Source: Gammaproteobacteria bacterium (GTDB lineage Bacteria > Pseudomonadota > Gammaproteobacteria > Arenicellales > JAANXG01). From it: a stretch of 64,000 nucleotides of DNA. The notes under the pieces are model-generated. The model did no database searches and was not told where the DNA came from. It was given only the letters and a program-made list of their open reading frames with translations. The stretch is taken from the NCBI GenBank assembly GCA_024638505.1, contig JAHEKE010000004.1, positions 109,763-173,762 on the forward strand. Direction: 5' to 3'. Shown in pieces: positions 35,616-44,270 of this stretch. Each line of letters opens with the position of its first letter. The stretch's first letter is position 1. The position numbers were made by a program, and so were the translations under genes.

Positions 35616-36581
35616 ATGCGCGACGAGTACTGCTATGCACGACTAAAGATAAAAAGTGTTCTGCCGCTCTTTCTAAGCTTGGCAGTGGTAACCAGCAGTC
35701 ATGCAGATTCTTTTCTGATTGACCTAACTCACCCGCTGGGTACGTTCAAACCGACCGGCGGTGATTTGACGCAGCCAGATCTGTCAAACCCCTATGGCGA
35801 CAGCATTGCGGTACCGACGTTCGGCAACCAGGCCGTCTATGAAATCCTGCCAGATTTTCAAACGAACCAGGGCCACTTTGTCATTGGCCGGATGTTGTTG
35901 TATGAACACCATGGAACTCATATGGACAGTTCCGCCCACTACCTCAACAATGAGGACACGATTGAAGGCGAGGCACAGCGCAAGCGGATGCATGAGATGA
36001 CGGCTGAGGACCTGATCGGGCCGGCCGTGGTCATCGACATTGGTTCACGGGTTCAAACTGAGCTGGATAAAAATGGAGGCACACCTAGTCCAGACACCAG
36101 CGTTACCGACTTCAGTGAAGACTCCGCCAACGTGATCATGCCGGAAGACATAGAGGCAGTCGCGGATCAACTTGAAGACGGCGTTTGGATCGTAGCTAAT
36201 CTCGGCTGGTCCGGTTTTTATCGCGATGCCAACTGGGAGACCACGCCGTACTTCAACGGCTGGAATTTTCCGGGATTCAACGGGGCGGCCATTGATCGCC
36301 TGATTAAAATCGAGGAGGACAAGGGAATACGCATTAACGGCATCGTGGTCGATAACATCGGCGTGGATACCGGGGAGGGCAGTAAGGGAATCGACGATAA
36401 ATGGAGCAATTCCTTCCATTCCCACGTGCGCGGTCTACAGCGCGGCTGGAAGTTCGTCGAGAATGCGACCAACCTCGACCAGGTTGCCATGGCGGATAGC
36501 TGCACGATTATCGTCGGCGCGCCCAAGCACGTTGGCGGCCACGGTGGCCCGTCCCGCGTGCTGGCGATATGCGAGGAGTAA
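35616..36581 (+). CDS. Exported cyclase-family (PF04199) metal hydrolase
   Basis: A 321-residue protein with a signal peptide (about 14-31, ending SSHA) and the cyclase/kynurenine-formamidase fold: IDLTHPLG at the front and the metal motif HHGTHMDSSAHY. Family members hydrolyse amides or lactones, and this exported subgroup is largely uncharacterised. ATG 35616 has TGGAGG about 7 bases upstream. The 414-base gap before it holds the glycine-rich small gene. Confidence 0.83.
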   Translation: MRDEYCYARLKIKSVLPLFLSLAVVTSSHADSFLIDLTHPLGTFKPTGGDLTQPDLSNPYGDSIAVPTFGNQAVYEILPDFQTNQGHFVIGRMLLYEHHGTHMDSSAHYLNNEDTIEGEAQRKRMHEMTAEDLIGPAVVIDIGSRVQTELDKNGGTPSPDTSVTDFSEDSANVIMPEDIEAVADQLEDGVWIVANLGWSGFYRDANWETTPYFNGWNFPGFNGAAIDRLIKIEEDKGIRINGIVVDNIGVDTGEGSKGIDDKWSNSFHSHVRGLQRGWKFVENATNLDQVAMADSCTIIVGAPKHVGGHGGPSRVLAICEE

Positions 36582-36594
36582 ACTCAGCCAACGG

Positions 36595-38163
36595 CTAAGG
36601 GATCGACAGCATTTTCAGGGCTTCGCCCGCCGTAATACGTACGCGCGCGGCAGGGTCTGTCTCAGCCAGACGGGTAATATCAGCCCGAGCCCCCAAGGCG
36701 TTGAGGTAGGCCAGACTCAGCACCGCCTGCCGTCGCACCTCGGAGTGAACGTCCGTCAGCAGCAAACGGAGCGCATCTTCTGCTCGCCCCTCTGTCAGAC
36801 GACCCAAAACGGAAGCTGCTGTCCAGCGCACTTCTGGCTGCGGATCCGCTATTCTTTTCAGCAAAAAGTCAATTGCATCAGGCTGACCGCTGACCGCGAC
36901 GGCGCGGGTTGCGACCGCGCGAATCGCGGGGTCCGGATCGTCCCATATGGCCGCTGAAGTCAGCGCATCGAAGGCTATGCGTGAACCCTCATAGCCAAGT
37001 CCAGAGACAGCGAGCCGCCGCGCCTGGTAAACGAGCACGTTTAGCCTTAACCCAGCCGCTGAATCTTTGGAAAACGCGCGATGTTTTGCGCCGTGTAAAA
37101 ATGCATACAAGGCAGAACCTGGATCGAGCTGCAGCAATGCCCGCAGCGCAGCGCCCTGAAGACGCAGAGCAGCGACGAGTAGATCCATAACGTCACCGGT
37201 CTCCGCCGGGCCAATCGAGTCGAGCTGCTGTGCGATACTTCGGTAAAATTCCGTAACGGGTTGAACCGCCTTTGGATCACCGAGATCAGCTAATGCAACC
37301 AATGCCAGGTAGCGCTGCCCGAGAGAACCCGTATCGAGCAGCCCGATCAATGCCGGCACTGTGCTGCCGTCGCGGATAGCCCCCAGTGCCACAACCACAT
37401 GGGTTCTAACCGATTCTGCTTGAGAATTGATCAACAGGTCCTCGAGCGGCGCGCGGGACCGGGGATCCCCGATCATCGCCAGTGCATCGATAGCCGCGAT
37501 AAGATGCCGCTCCCCGGACAGCTGTGCCAGAGCCGTGAGCAGCGGCTTGACCGCTTCGGCTGACCCTGTGCGCCCCAGGGCCTGGATGGCCTGCCGCTTT
37601 ATTTCCGGGTCGCCTGCCTTTAAGGCTGTGACCAGGGCCTTGACTGCACGCGAATCTGAGAACGCGCCCAGCGCGCTAACCAAGCCTGCAATCACGCGCG
37701 CATCTTTTTCAGCCGATAATGCGACGACCAGCGCATCAAGACCACGCATATCGGCAAGGTCACCTAGGGCCAGCGCAGCCTGCGCGCGCGCCTCTGGATA
37801 CTGCTCGTCTTTAAGTGCTCTAACCAGGGTTTCCGCCGCGCTGGATTCTCCAATACGACCCAGCGCGCGGTAAATGTTGGCGCGCACAGCGGGCTCAGAC
37901 TCCCCCCTGGCCAGACGTGAAACAAGATCGCTGAGTGCGCGAGGATCCCGCTTGATTCCCAAAGATAACGCCGCGCGGGCCCGATAAGCGGGATCTTCGC
38001 TCTGTAATGCACGCAGCAGAACAGACAAAGGAATCGCTCGATGCTCCCAACCGTTTGGCCACACCGGCCCGGCAAGGAAGACGCCTAAAAAAAGCAATGT
38101 TGCGGCGAGCCTGCACTGCGTCAATGAAGCGCGCCTGGTCTCGCTCAGGGCTGCGACGTTCAC
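36595..38163 (-). CDS. Exported HEAT/PBS-lyase-repeat protein
   Basis: A protein of about 522 residues. A signal or anchor near residues 18-36 (LAATLLFLGVFLAG) is followed by about a dozen HEAT-like repeats of roughly 30 residues (for example AALSLGIKRDPRAL, QALGRTGSAEAV, VALGAIRDGSTV). The superhelix would bind a protein partner. GTG 38163 is preferred because it starts 11 bases after the upstream stop; a longer TTG frame overlaps that gene. A scaffold role is inferred only. Confidence 0.8.
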   Translation of the reverse strand: MNVAALSETRRASLTQCRLAATLLFLGVFLAGPVWPNGWEHRAIPLSVLLRALQSEDPAYRARAALSLGIKRDPRALSDLVSRLARGESEPAVRANIYRALGRIGESSAAETLVRALKDEQYPEARAQAALALGDLADMRGLDALVVALSAEKDARVIAGLVSALGAFSDSRAVKALVTALKAGDPEIKRQAIQALGRTGSAEAVKPLLTALAQLSGERHLIAAIDALAMIGDPRSRAPLEDLLINSQAESVRTHVVVALGAIRDGSTVPALIGLLDTGSLGQRYLALVALADLGDPKAVQPVTEFYRSIAQQLDSIGPAETGDVMDLLVAALRLQGAALRALLQLDPGSALYAFLHGAKHRAFSKDSAAGLRLNVLVYQARRLAVSGLGYEGSRIAFDALTSAAIWDDPDPAIRAVATRAVAVSGQPDAIDFLLKRIADPQPEVRWTAASVLGRLTEGRAEDALRLLLTDVHSEVRRQAVLSLAYLNALGARADITRLAETDPAARVRITAGEALKMLSIP

Positions 38164-38173
38164 TTTACATAAC

Positions 38174-38770
38174 TCATGGTTGTGCTGGATTGGCGGTTCT
38201 ATACCGCGCCTCAAACTCTCTCAATCCGCTAAACAATGCGCGACCTGCAGATCCGGACAAGTAGTCCTGCATGCCCTGCAACGCACCGACCTCCTGTCGA
38301 ATCATGCCCACGGCGGCTGCAGGCAGATACGGTAGCTGCTCAACCAGGTTGGCAGCGCCAATCTCCAGCAGAACTGATAAGGTGCCGGCAGATATCGTCA
38401 GGCTCTCCCCTGAATCACGGCGAATGATTTGGTGGGGCGGAAGAACGCTGCTCGCCAGTAACGATACGCGGTCGACTATACTGTGAAGAAACACGAGCTC
38501 TTCACTGCGCATCCCTATCACTTTCTTCAAGCTGGAACGACTAATGGACTGCAACCGGTTGGCGGTTCCAAACCGATCAGTTACATAAACGCTGTGCAAC
38601 AGACCGGCAACACACGTTTCTTCAGGATTCCGCCATTGACGAAGCAGCCTATAAGTGCCGGTCAGATGATCGAGCAGATCCCGGCCGTAGTGGTCAACTT
38701 CCCTCGCCCCAAGGTTTTGTAGGAGCACAATACAGGCTTCTACCACCGGCGCGCATTTTGCAGACAGCAT
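38174..38770 (-). CDS. DUF6817/HD-like protein
   Basis: A 198-residue protein. The region DHLTGTYRLLRQW-(x)n-AGLLHSVYVTD resembles the metal-dependent phosphohydrolase-like DUF6817 family, with His residues spaced like an HD domain. ATG 38770 is the sensible start. It lies directly upstream of the HEAT-repeat gene with 10 bases between, so both are probably cotranscribed. Function unknown. Confidence 0.65.
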   Translation of the reverse strand: MLSAKCAPVVEACIVLLQNLGAREVDHYGRDLLDHLTGTYRLLRQWRNPEETCVAGLLHSVYVTDRFGTANRLQSISRSSLKKVIGMRSEELVFLHSIVDRVSLLASSVLPPHQIIRRDSGESLTISAGTLSVLLEIGAANLVEQLPYLPAAAVGMIRQEVGALQGMQDYLSGSAGRALFSGLREFEARYRTANPAQP

Positions 38771-38914
38771 AATCAAAAAATAATTGATCAACTAAACGAA
38801 TTGTACCTGATGCACGGTCCGATAAAGCCCATCAAGCAGGTTGGCAAAACCAATCCATGCTGTCTTTGCGCGATGAATCAATGGTGCGCTACTCACCGCG
38901 CACCGTCAGGCGTT

Positions 38915-39514
38915 TCAGTCAGCGTTTGCCGACTTGATCGGAAGATGCACTTCAAAGCGCTTCATGAACCAGGGCGTGAAAGGTCCGTTCCAGAAGACCG
39001 CGTATGGCGCACCGGCTGCCGTCCACTCGGTTTGCGTTGCCATCCAAGCCTCGAGACGAACGCGTGCTTTGTCAATGTTGCTCTCGCTGTACGACCCCCT
39101 GCCGCCGATGCTCGCAACGCGCCGCGCGGGGACATCAACGAGTTTAACCGTTTCAGACTCCTCGAGCGTCGGCGGTGAATCCGTGCCAACATAAAACCGC
39201 ATTTCCGCTCGATTGAGATCACCCTCCACCGGGACGGTCATCGCGACTTCGTTATTACGGATATAGTCGAACAGTCGAGAAAACAGTTTTCCGGACTTGT
39301 CAAAGTACGCGCCGGGCAAACCGGTAGCGAGCAAGCGAGCCGGGGGCAGCAGGCGAACCTCTATTTTATTGACCGCTGTTTTGGCAAAAGCTTGCTCATA
39401 GGCCATGGTGTCGAAGCTTACGGCAAACAGCACGATTATTACCATCGCGTTGCGCGCTATGCTCGCCACCAGCTCAAACCGCCGGTCGATATTGTGTTGT
39501 GAAGCTGTGATCAT
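38915..39514 (-). CDS. SOUL-family haem-binding-like protein, exported
   Basis: A 199-residue SOUL/HEBP protein with an N-terminal hydrophobic segment (about 20-38). The pattern KLFSRLFDYIRNNEVAMTVPVEGD, the DVPARRVASIGGRGSYSE strand and the closing PWFMKRFEVHLPI are family features. Bacterial SOUL proteins bind haem or tetrapyrroles weakly. It stands as a single gene. Confidence 0.85.
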   Translation of the reverse strand: MITASQHNIDRRFELVASIARNAMVIIVLFAVSFDTMAYEQAFAKTAVNKIEVRLLPPARLLATGLPGAYFDKSGKLFSRLFDYIRNNEVAMTVPVEGDLNRAEMRFYVGTDSPPTLEESETVKLVDVPARRVASIGGRGSYSESNIDKARVRLEAWMATQTEWTAAGAPYAVFWNGPFTPWFMKRFEVHLPIKSANAD

Positions 39515-39625
39515 ACTGTCATCACCGTTTATAAAACCTGAGTGTCTTTTGTGGGAGGTGAAGAGAGCGTGAACACATCGCGCGCCACGATCGCCGGCCA
39601 GTTAAAGCGGCCTTGTCCGGCGGGC

Positions 39626-40435
39626 TCAGCTGGCAAGCAGGTCGGGCTGCAAAATATAGGCATAAATTCTGTGCCATATGTTGAACTGCTCACCTGCTAA
39701 AGCCGGCAGGAGTTTCTTATGTTCTAGATCAAACGCCCGGACTTGATCTGTCGGCAAGCTGGCAGCGATGCCGCGTAGCGCGCGCATGCGTCCCCGCCAA
39801 CTCTCCCGAGTGAAGGGGATTTGCTCATCGTAAACGAAAAATCCTACTAGCTTGAAAACTTCGCACGACCATCTGGGTTGCACTGCGACAACGCCATCCC
39901 AATCTGCGCCGCTCCAATCCGGGTTGTACTTCAATACCAATTGTTCTGAAGCCCTGACTATTGGGTCCAACCGAGGCATGAAATTAAAGTAAGAGACAAC
40001 CAGCTTTCCATGCGGCTTGAGTATTCGACAGACTTCGGGAATAGTGTATTGCAGATTGAAATAGTACCAACACTGGTTAGCCGTGATTATGTCGAATCGC
40101 TTATCGGCAAACGGCATATCTTCAGCGGGAGCAACCCGATAATCAATGGTGAGGGCTCCGCGTTTGGCCGCGATACGCGCCATCTCAATCTGTTCTGCCG
40201 ACACATCAATAGCGCACACCTGCGCACCTTGCTGCGCAAAGCGGCGCGCCAGCAGGCCCGTGCCGGTGGCAACATCCAGTAGCTGTTGATCTGCGAGACC
40301 AACATCGAGCGCAGACAGCTTATGGTAGAAGCTGTCCGGCGGACCGGGGCGATAGCGATCATAATCCTGCGCCGTTTTACCCCAGTCGATGGGACGCCCC
40401 GCATCGATGTGGTCGAACGTTTGGTCTGGCATCAT
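39626..40435 (-). CDS. Class I SAM-dependent methyltransferase
   Basis: A 269-residue methyltransferase: LLDVATGTGLLARRFA (SAM motif I, about 53-68), the acidic CAIDVSAEQI, the APAEDMPF region and RILKPHGKLVV. An N-terminal DYDRYRPG segment resembles Ubi/Tam-type enzymes. No second domain; substrate unknown. ATG 40435 or 40432. Confidence 0.82.
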   Translation of the reverse strand: MMPDQTFDHIDAGRPIDWGKTAQDYDRYRPGPPDSFYHKLSALDVGLADQQLLDVATGTGLLARRFAQQGAQVCAIDVSAEQIEMARIAAKRGALTIDYRVAPAEDMPFADKRFDIITANQCWYYFNLQYTIPEVCRILKPHGKLVVSYFNFMPRLDPIVRASEQLVLKYNPDWSGADWDGVVAVQPRWSCEVFKLVGFFVYDEQIPFTRESWRGRMRALRGIAASLPTDQVRAFDLEHKKLLPALAGEQFNIWHRIYAYILQPDLLAS

Positions 40436-40476
40436 TCAAACCGGGTGTTTCATAAAATTGTCACATTTTATTGAAA

Positions 40477-40492
40477 CGCCCGCCAGCGGGCG
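40477..40492. promoter_or_regulatory. Short perfect hairpin in the gap before the hemerythrin gene
   Basis: CGCCCGC-CA-GCGGGCG is a 7-base perfect inverted repeat with a two-base loop. It lies between two divergent genes in a 285-base gap, so it cannot be a terminator for either. It may be an operator or a chance GC palindrome. Confidence 0.3.
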
Positions 40493-40720
40493 GTCGCATA
40501 CTTTTCTTTCGAGTGATTGATCCAAACTCTAGCTTTTTCGTGAAACCTGCAGCATGCCAATCTAGTTCCACGCGGAAACCGAAGCGCTACTCTATTGAAT
40601 TGTAAAATTTTAATCTTCTGACATAATCAGATGAAGCAGACGTCCGCCAGCTGTGGCTGAGGATTTCCCACTCAATCGATCTTAGGTTTCAACACGACAG
40701 TACGAAGGAGTATAACCTCT

Positions 40721-41287
40721 GTGAATGCGCTATCCGTGATTCAAGGTGAGCATCGGAATTTAGGCTTGACACTGATGTGTTTCGAAAAGTTGCTGTCAGA
40801 TACTGCGCATCAACGGCGGGAACCTAACGTGATGCTGTTTCGAGCGATAATAAATTACCTCGATTCCTTCTTGTACCGGTTTCACCATCCAAAAGAGGAT
40901 GACTTCTTGTTTCCAGCTTTGTGTCGCCGTTATCCTACGGCTGGTAAACTAGTACAAAGCTTGCAAAACGACCACCACAACGGCGCCAAGTTTTGTCTCC
41001 AGCTGGACGAGACTTTGACTGCGTGTGAATCAGACGAGGATCGATTCGTTGATTTCCACGAAGCCGCGCTGATCTATATTTCTTATGAAAGGCGCCACAT
41101 CGGTACGGAGGAGGCAGAGCTGCTTCCTCTGGCGCGGCAGCACCTGACGGAATCCGATTGGGAACCGATCAATAACTCGTTCGTTAAAAATGATGACCCC
41201 ATGTTTGGTGACCAGCCGAAACAGCGCTATCAAAAGTTATCCAGGCTGATTACCAATGTTTGCATTTTTAATGATCCTTTGCTGTAG
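40721..41287 (+). CDS. Hemerythrin-like (HHE) protein
   Basis: A 188-residue helical protein with His residues at the expected helix positions: EHRNL (His11), FHHPKEDDFLFP, NDHHNG and RRHIGTEEAELLPLA. These match the HHE cation-binding/hemerythrin superfamily, which binds a di-iron centre for oxygen or nitric-oxide sensing and storage. GTG 40721 has AAGGAG about 10 bases upstream. A short C-terminal tail of about 30 residues is extra. Confidence 0.85.
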   Translation: MNALSVIQGEHRNLGLTLMCFEKLLSDTAHQRREPNVMLFRAIINYLDSFLYRFHHPKEDDFLFPALCRRYPTAGKLVQSLQNDHHNGAKFCLQLDETLTACESDEDRFVDFHEAALIYISYERRHIGTEEAELLPLARQHLTESDWEPINNSFVKNDDPMFGDQPKQRYQKLSRLITNVCIFNDPLL

Positions 41288-41288
41288 C

Positions 41289-41362
41289 GATCCTGCGAGA
41301 GGCCACAAAACAACTGCGTTAAGGAGAACATCCTGCTTACGGCACGCCAACGACGCAGGATC
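41289..41362. repeat. Nine-base inverted repeat flanking a 56-base gap element
   Basis: GATCCTGCG at 41289-41297 is matched exactly by CGCAGGATC at 41354-41362. It fills much of the 121-base gap between convergent genes. Possible explanations are a long hairpin acting as a two-way terminator, or the scar of a small element. There is no T-run beside the arms. Confidence 0.35.
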
Positions 41363-41408
41363 CATCTGTAATTAATGGAGAAAAGCCGCCGCGTTCATTA
41401 AGGAGTCT

Positions 41409-42290
41409 TTAGCTGAGATGCTCTTTAAAAAACGCGATGGTGCGCTCCCATGCGAGGTCCGCCGCCGCCTCGTGGTAGCGGGGCGTCGAATTGTTGTGGA
41501 AACCGTGTCGCGTCCCAGGGTAGGAGTAAATCTGGTAGGGAACGCTGTTCGCTTGAAGCGCCGCCTCGAAATCAGGCCTCATGGCGTTGATCCGCTCGTC
41601 ATTTTCCGCATAATGGATCAGTAACGGCGCTTCAATTTGTGCAACGTCTTGCACAGCAGGTGCAGCACCGTAGAAGGGGACCGCGGCTTGCAGTTGATTG
41701 CCAAGGGTAACTGCCAGGAAGTTGGTGGTTCCGCCTCCCCAGCAAAAACCGGTAGCACCCAGCTTGCCGTTGGACAGCTGATGCGTCTTGAGGTAACGGG
41801 CGCTGTTTAACATATCCTGCCGCAGCTTATCTTGATCAAGCCCCTGTTGCAGGATGCGTCCGTCATCATCATTTCCCGGATAGCCGCCCACGGGAGAGAG
41901 GCCATCCGGCGCCAACGCCAAGAACCCAGCCACGGCAACCCGGCGTGCGACGTCTTCAATGTACGGATTCAGGCCGCGGTTTTCGTGAATTACCAATACG
42001 CTGGCAAACGGACCTTGATCTGCCGGCTGCACCAGGTAACCACGCATCGTACCTGAGGACCCTCCCGGTGAAGGGTAATCGACGTACTGTCCCCTGATGC
42101 GCTCATCGTTAAATGAGATCGTCTGCGCCTCGGCGTATTGCGGTAACAACGCCTGGGCCATGGTAAGTGCGGATACGCCCCCCACGGTCAGGGCTCCGGC
42201 CCGACCCAGGAACTCTCGACGGTCAATGTAGCCATGACAGTACTCATCGTATAGTTCATACAATCGTTCATCTATAGAACTCTGATTCAT
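41409..42290 (-). CDS. Exported dienelactone hydrolase-family protein
   Basis: A 293-residue alpha/beta hydrolase with a Tat-like signal (DRREFLGRAGALTVGG, about 23-38). The triad is Cys183 (GFCWGGG), Asp231 (YAENDERI) and His262 (GTRHGFHN), as in dienelactone hydrolases. Export is common in this uncharacterised subgroup. ATG 42290 has AGGAG 9 bases upstream. Confidence 0.9.
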   Translation of the reverse strand: MNQSSIDERLYELYDEYCHGYIDRREFLGRAGALTVGGVSALTMAQALLPQYAEAQTISFNDERIRGQYVDYPSPGGSSGTMRGYLVQPADQGPFASVLVIHENRGLNPYIEDVARRVAVAGFLALAPDGLSPVGGYPGNDDDGRILQQGLDQDKLRQDMLNSARYLKTHQLSNGKLGATGFCWGGGTTNFLAVTLGNQLQAAVPFYGAAPAVQDVAQIEAPLLIHYAENDERINAMRPDFEAALQANSVPYQIYSYPGTRHGFHNNSTPRYHEAAADLAWERTIAFFKEHLS

Positions 42291-42450
42291 CAATTCATAC
42301 TCCTAATTATTCTTCACGCCACATTTCTTCATATCTATCCTATATCAGGCATTGCCTATCCATAATACTTTATGAGGAGAATTGCCTTACAGGCACTACA
42401 AGCAAGCGCAACGTAAAAGTGCGCAGAACGTAAGGAGGTGCTCGCTCGAC

Positions 42451-42543
42451 ATGCCAACGCAGGCTATCATATATTTTTTTAAACGGCCTTTAAATAAAAA
42501 AAAGTGGACCAAGAAAGCCTTGATAGTTGTAGACGCGAACTAA
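42451..42543 (+). CDS. Short frame with a strong ribosome site, possible true start of the cyclase gene
   Basis: AAGGAGGTG (42432-42440) lies 10 bases before ATG 42451, the best ribosome site in this gap. The 30-codon frame reads MPTQAIIYFFKRPLNKKK and passes through A-AAA-AAG before stopping at 42541. A -1 slip there would continue exactly into the cyclase frame at GTG 42504. It is either a leader peptide, a frameshifted start of the cyclase, or the result of a missing A in the sequence. Confidence 0.4.
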   Translation: MPTQAIIYFFKRPLNKKKWTKKALIVVDAN

Positions 42544-43799
42544 ACGACGCGCTGCAAGCACGCGGTGCGCTCGAAGATATTCTTCGGGTGATGAACGAAT
42601 CGCCGGGTGAACTGACGGTCATCTTCGACGTCATACTCGAAAAGGCGCTGCGGCTCTGCCATGCACCGTTCGGAGTTGTTTTTCTCTATGAATCGGGTTT
42701 CTATGAGGCAGTGGGTCGGCTTGGTCTGCCCAAGGCACATGACGAATGGTTTCGCAAGACTGGTCGATTTAAAGCAGATTCTGAAAGTGGTCTTGGGTAT
42801 ATTGCCAATGAGAAAAAGCCGGTTCACATACAGGATGTAGCGGCCGAAGAGATTTACAAAAGACGCGATCCGCTGCGCGTCGCGACGGTGGAGCTAGGCA
42901 AAGCCCGAACGTTTCTGGCTGTGCCCCTGATGGCAGGGGAAGATATGCTGGGGGCATTTGCTGTCTACCGCCAGGAAATACGTAAATTCTCTGACAGCGA
43001 GATCGCATTAGTTGAAATATTCGCAAGAAATGCCGCTATCGCCTTAGAACACACCAAACTGCTGGCCCGCGTGCGCGATCAGGCAAAGGAACTCGAGGCA
43101 CTCAATCAGGATCTGCAGTGGCGTGTGTCGAAGCAGGTTGAAGAACTGGAGCGCCTCGGTCGACTGAAGCGCTTTCTCTCACCTGAGGTTGCGGAGCTGA
43201 TCGTGTCATCCGGCGACGATTCGCTGCTGCGAAGCCACCGGCGACGGGTCGCAGCATTGTTCTGTGATCTGAGGGGTTTTACCGCTTTTGCCGAGTCTGT
43301 AGAGCCGGAGGAGGCAATGGAGATCCTGCAAACCTATCATCGCGACATGGGAGAATTGATTGCGCGACACCGCGGCACGATCGATCATCGCGCGGGGGAT
43401 GGAATAATGGTAATTTTCAATGACCCTATACCATGCAAGAACCCTGCTCATGATGCAGTAAAAATGGCAATCGAAATGCGCGACCATATGCGCCGTCTTT
43501 TACGCAAATGGCAAAAGCTGGACTATGATCTCGGATTTGGTGTGGGCGTGGCATTCGGCTATGCGACACTGGGTATGGTTGGGGACGAAACGCGTTCGGA
43601 CTACACCGCTAACGGCACCGTAATCAACCTTGCATCCCGCCTGGCTGAGGATGCTCGGGCTGATCAAATTCTTGTCACGCAGCGGACGCTTTCCGAGATT
43701 GAAGACGCATTCGAATTCGAGTCGCTGGGGGCCTGCGAGTTCAAAGGTATCTCCCGTCCACAGAAAATCTATAACGTTAAATCCGCTGCGCCAACTTAA
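42504..43799 (+). CDS. GAF domain-class III adenylate cyclase
   Basis: A 431-residue soluble signalling enzyme. A GAF domain (about 30-185) and a coiled coil (about 183-222) precede a class III cyclase domain (about 245-425). Metal aspartates are Asp255 (FCDLRGFT) and Asp299 (RAGDGIMVIF); the SDYTANGTVINLASR segment places Thr368 at the adenine-specifying site, so cAMP is the likely product. The GAF domain should sense a small ligand. The start is uncertain: GTG 42504 has no ribosome site and an upstream short frame may supply the true N-terminus through a frameshift. Confidence 0.87.
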   Translation: MDQESLDSCRRELNDALQARGALEDILRVMNESPGELTVIFDVILEKALRLCHAPFGVVFLYESGFYEAVGRLGLPKAHDEWFRKTGRFKADSESGLGYIANEKKPVHIQDVAAEEIYKRRDPLRVATVELGKARTFLAVPLMAGEDMLGAFAVYRQEIRKFSDSEIALVEIFARNAAIALEHTKLLARVRDQAKELEALNQDLQWRVSKQVEELERLGRLKRFLSPEVAELIVSSGDDSLLRSHRRRVAALFCDLRGFTAFAESVEPEEAMEILQTYHRDMGELIARHRGTIDHRAGDGIMVIFNDPIPCKNPAHDAVKMAIEMRDHMRRLLRKWQKLDYDLGFGVGVAFGYATLGMVGDETRSDYTANGTVINLASRLAEDARADQILVTQRTLSEIEDAFEFESLGACEFKGISRPQKIYNVKSAAPT

Positions 43800-43900
43800 G
43801 CAGTAGTACCTGATCGGCTTCCCCTTTGTCGGTAGCGCCTGGAAGCTGTTTGACCAATAGCCAAAAGCCAGAGCGGCCGCTTATCCAGCGGACGACCGTC

Positions 43901-44149
43901 ATGAGTAAAGTCGCCAAATTAGTCTATATTGAAAAGGTAGGCTTTATGATGCGGGGGTGTCATGTGAGGGATTCCAATAATCCAGCCCGAGAGGCTTGGT
44001 ATATCTGCTGGAACTGTCAGACAAATCTGGGGTTCCGCGGGACTAAAAATCCCCCTCGAGTCTGCACCGCTTGCGGATCCCCTGATATTGCTTTTGCTAT
44101 TCCTCCCGATACCAAGTGGGCAAAAGTAACCGAGCTTAAAGGGGACTGA
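43901..44149 (+). CDS. Small zinc-ribbon protein
   Basis: An 82-residue protein with two CxxC knuckles (CWNCQTN and CTACGSPD) forming a zinc ribbon, and no other domain. ATG 43901 is chosen at the MSKVAKLVYIEKVG start; the upstream extension looks non-coding. It lies about 100 bases after the cyclase gene on the same strand. Could be a nucleic-acid or protein-binding adaptor. Confidence 0.6.
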   Translation: MSKVAKLVYIEKVGFMMRGCHVRDSNNPAREAWYICWNCQTNLGFRGTKNPPRVCTACGSPDIAFAIPPDTKWAKVTELKGD

Positions 44150-44270
44150 ACTTTCTATGCCTTGCATCACCTCCTCTCCGCTATGCCCAATATTAGTCGT
44201 GCTTCAATGTGACAAATAAAACGCGTCTCGCTCGATAAAAAAGTTGAAAAAATCGTCGCCGGCAACCGTG

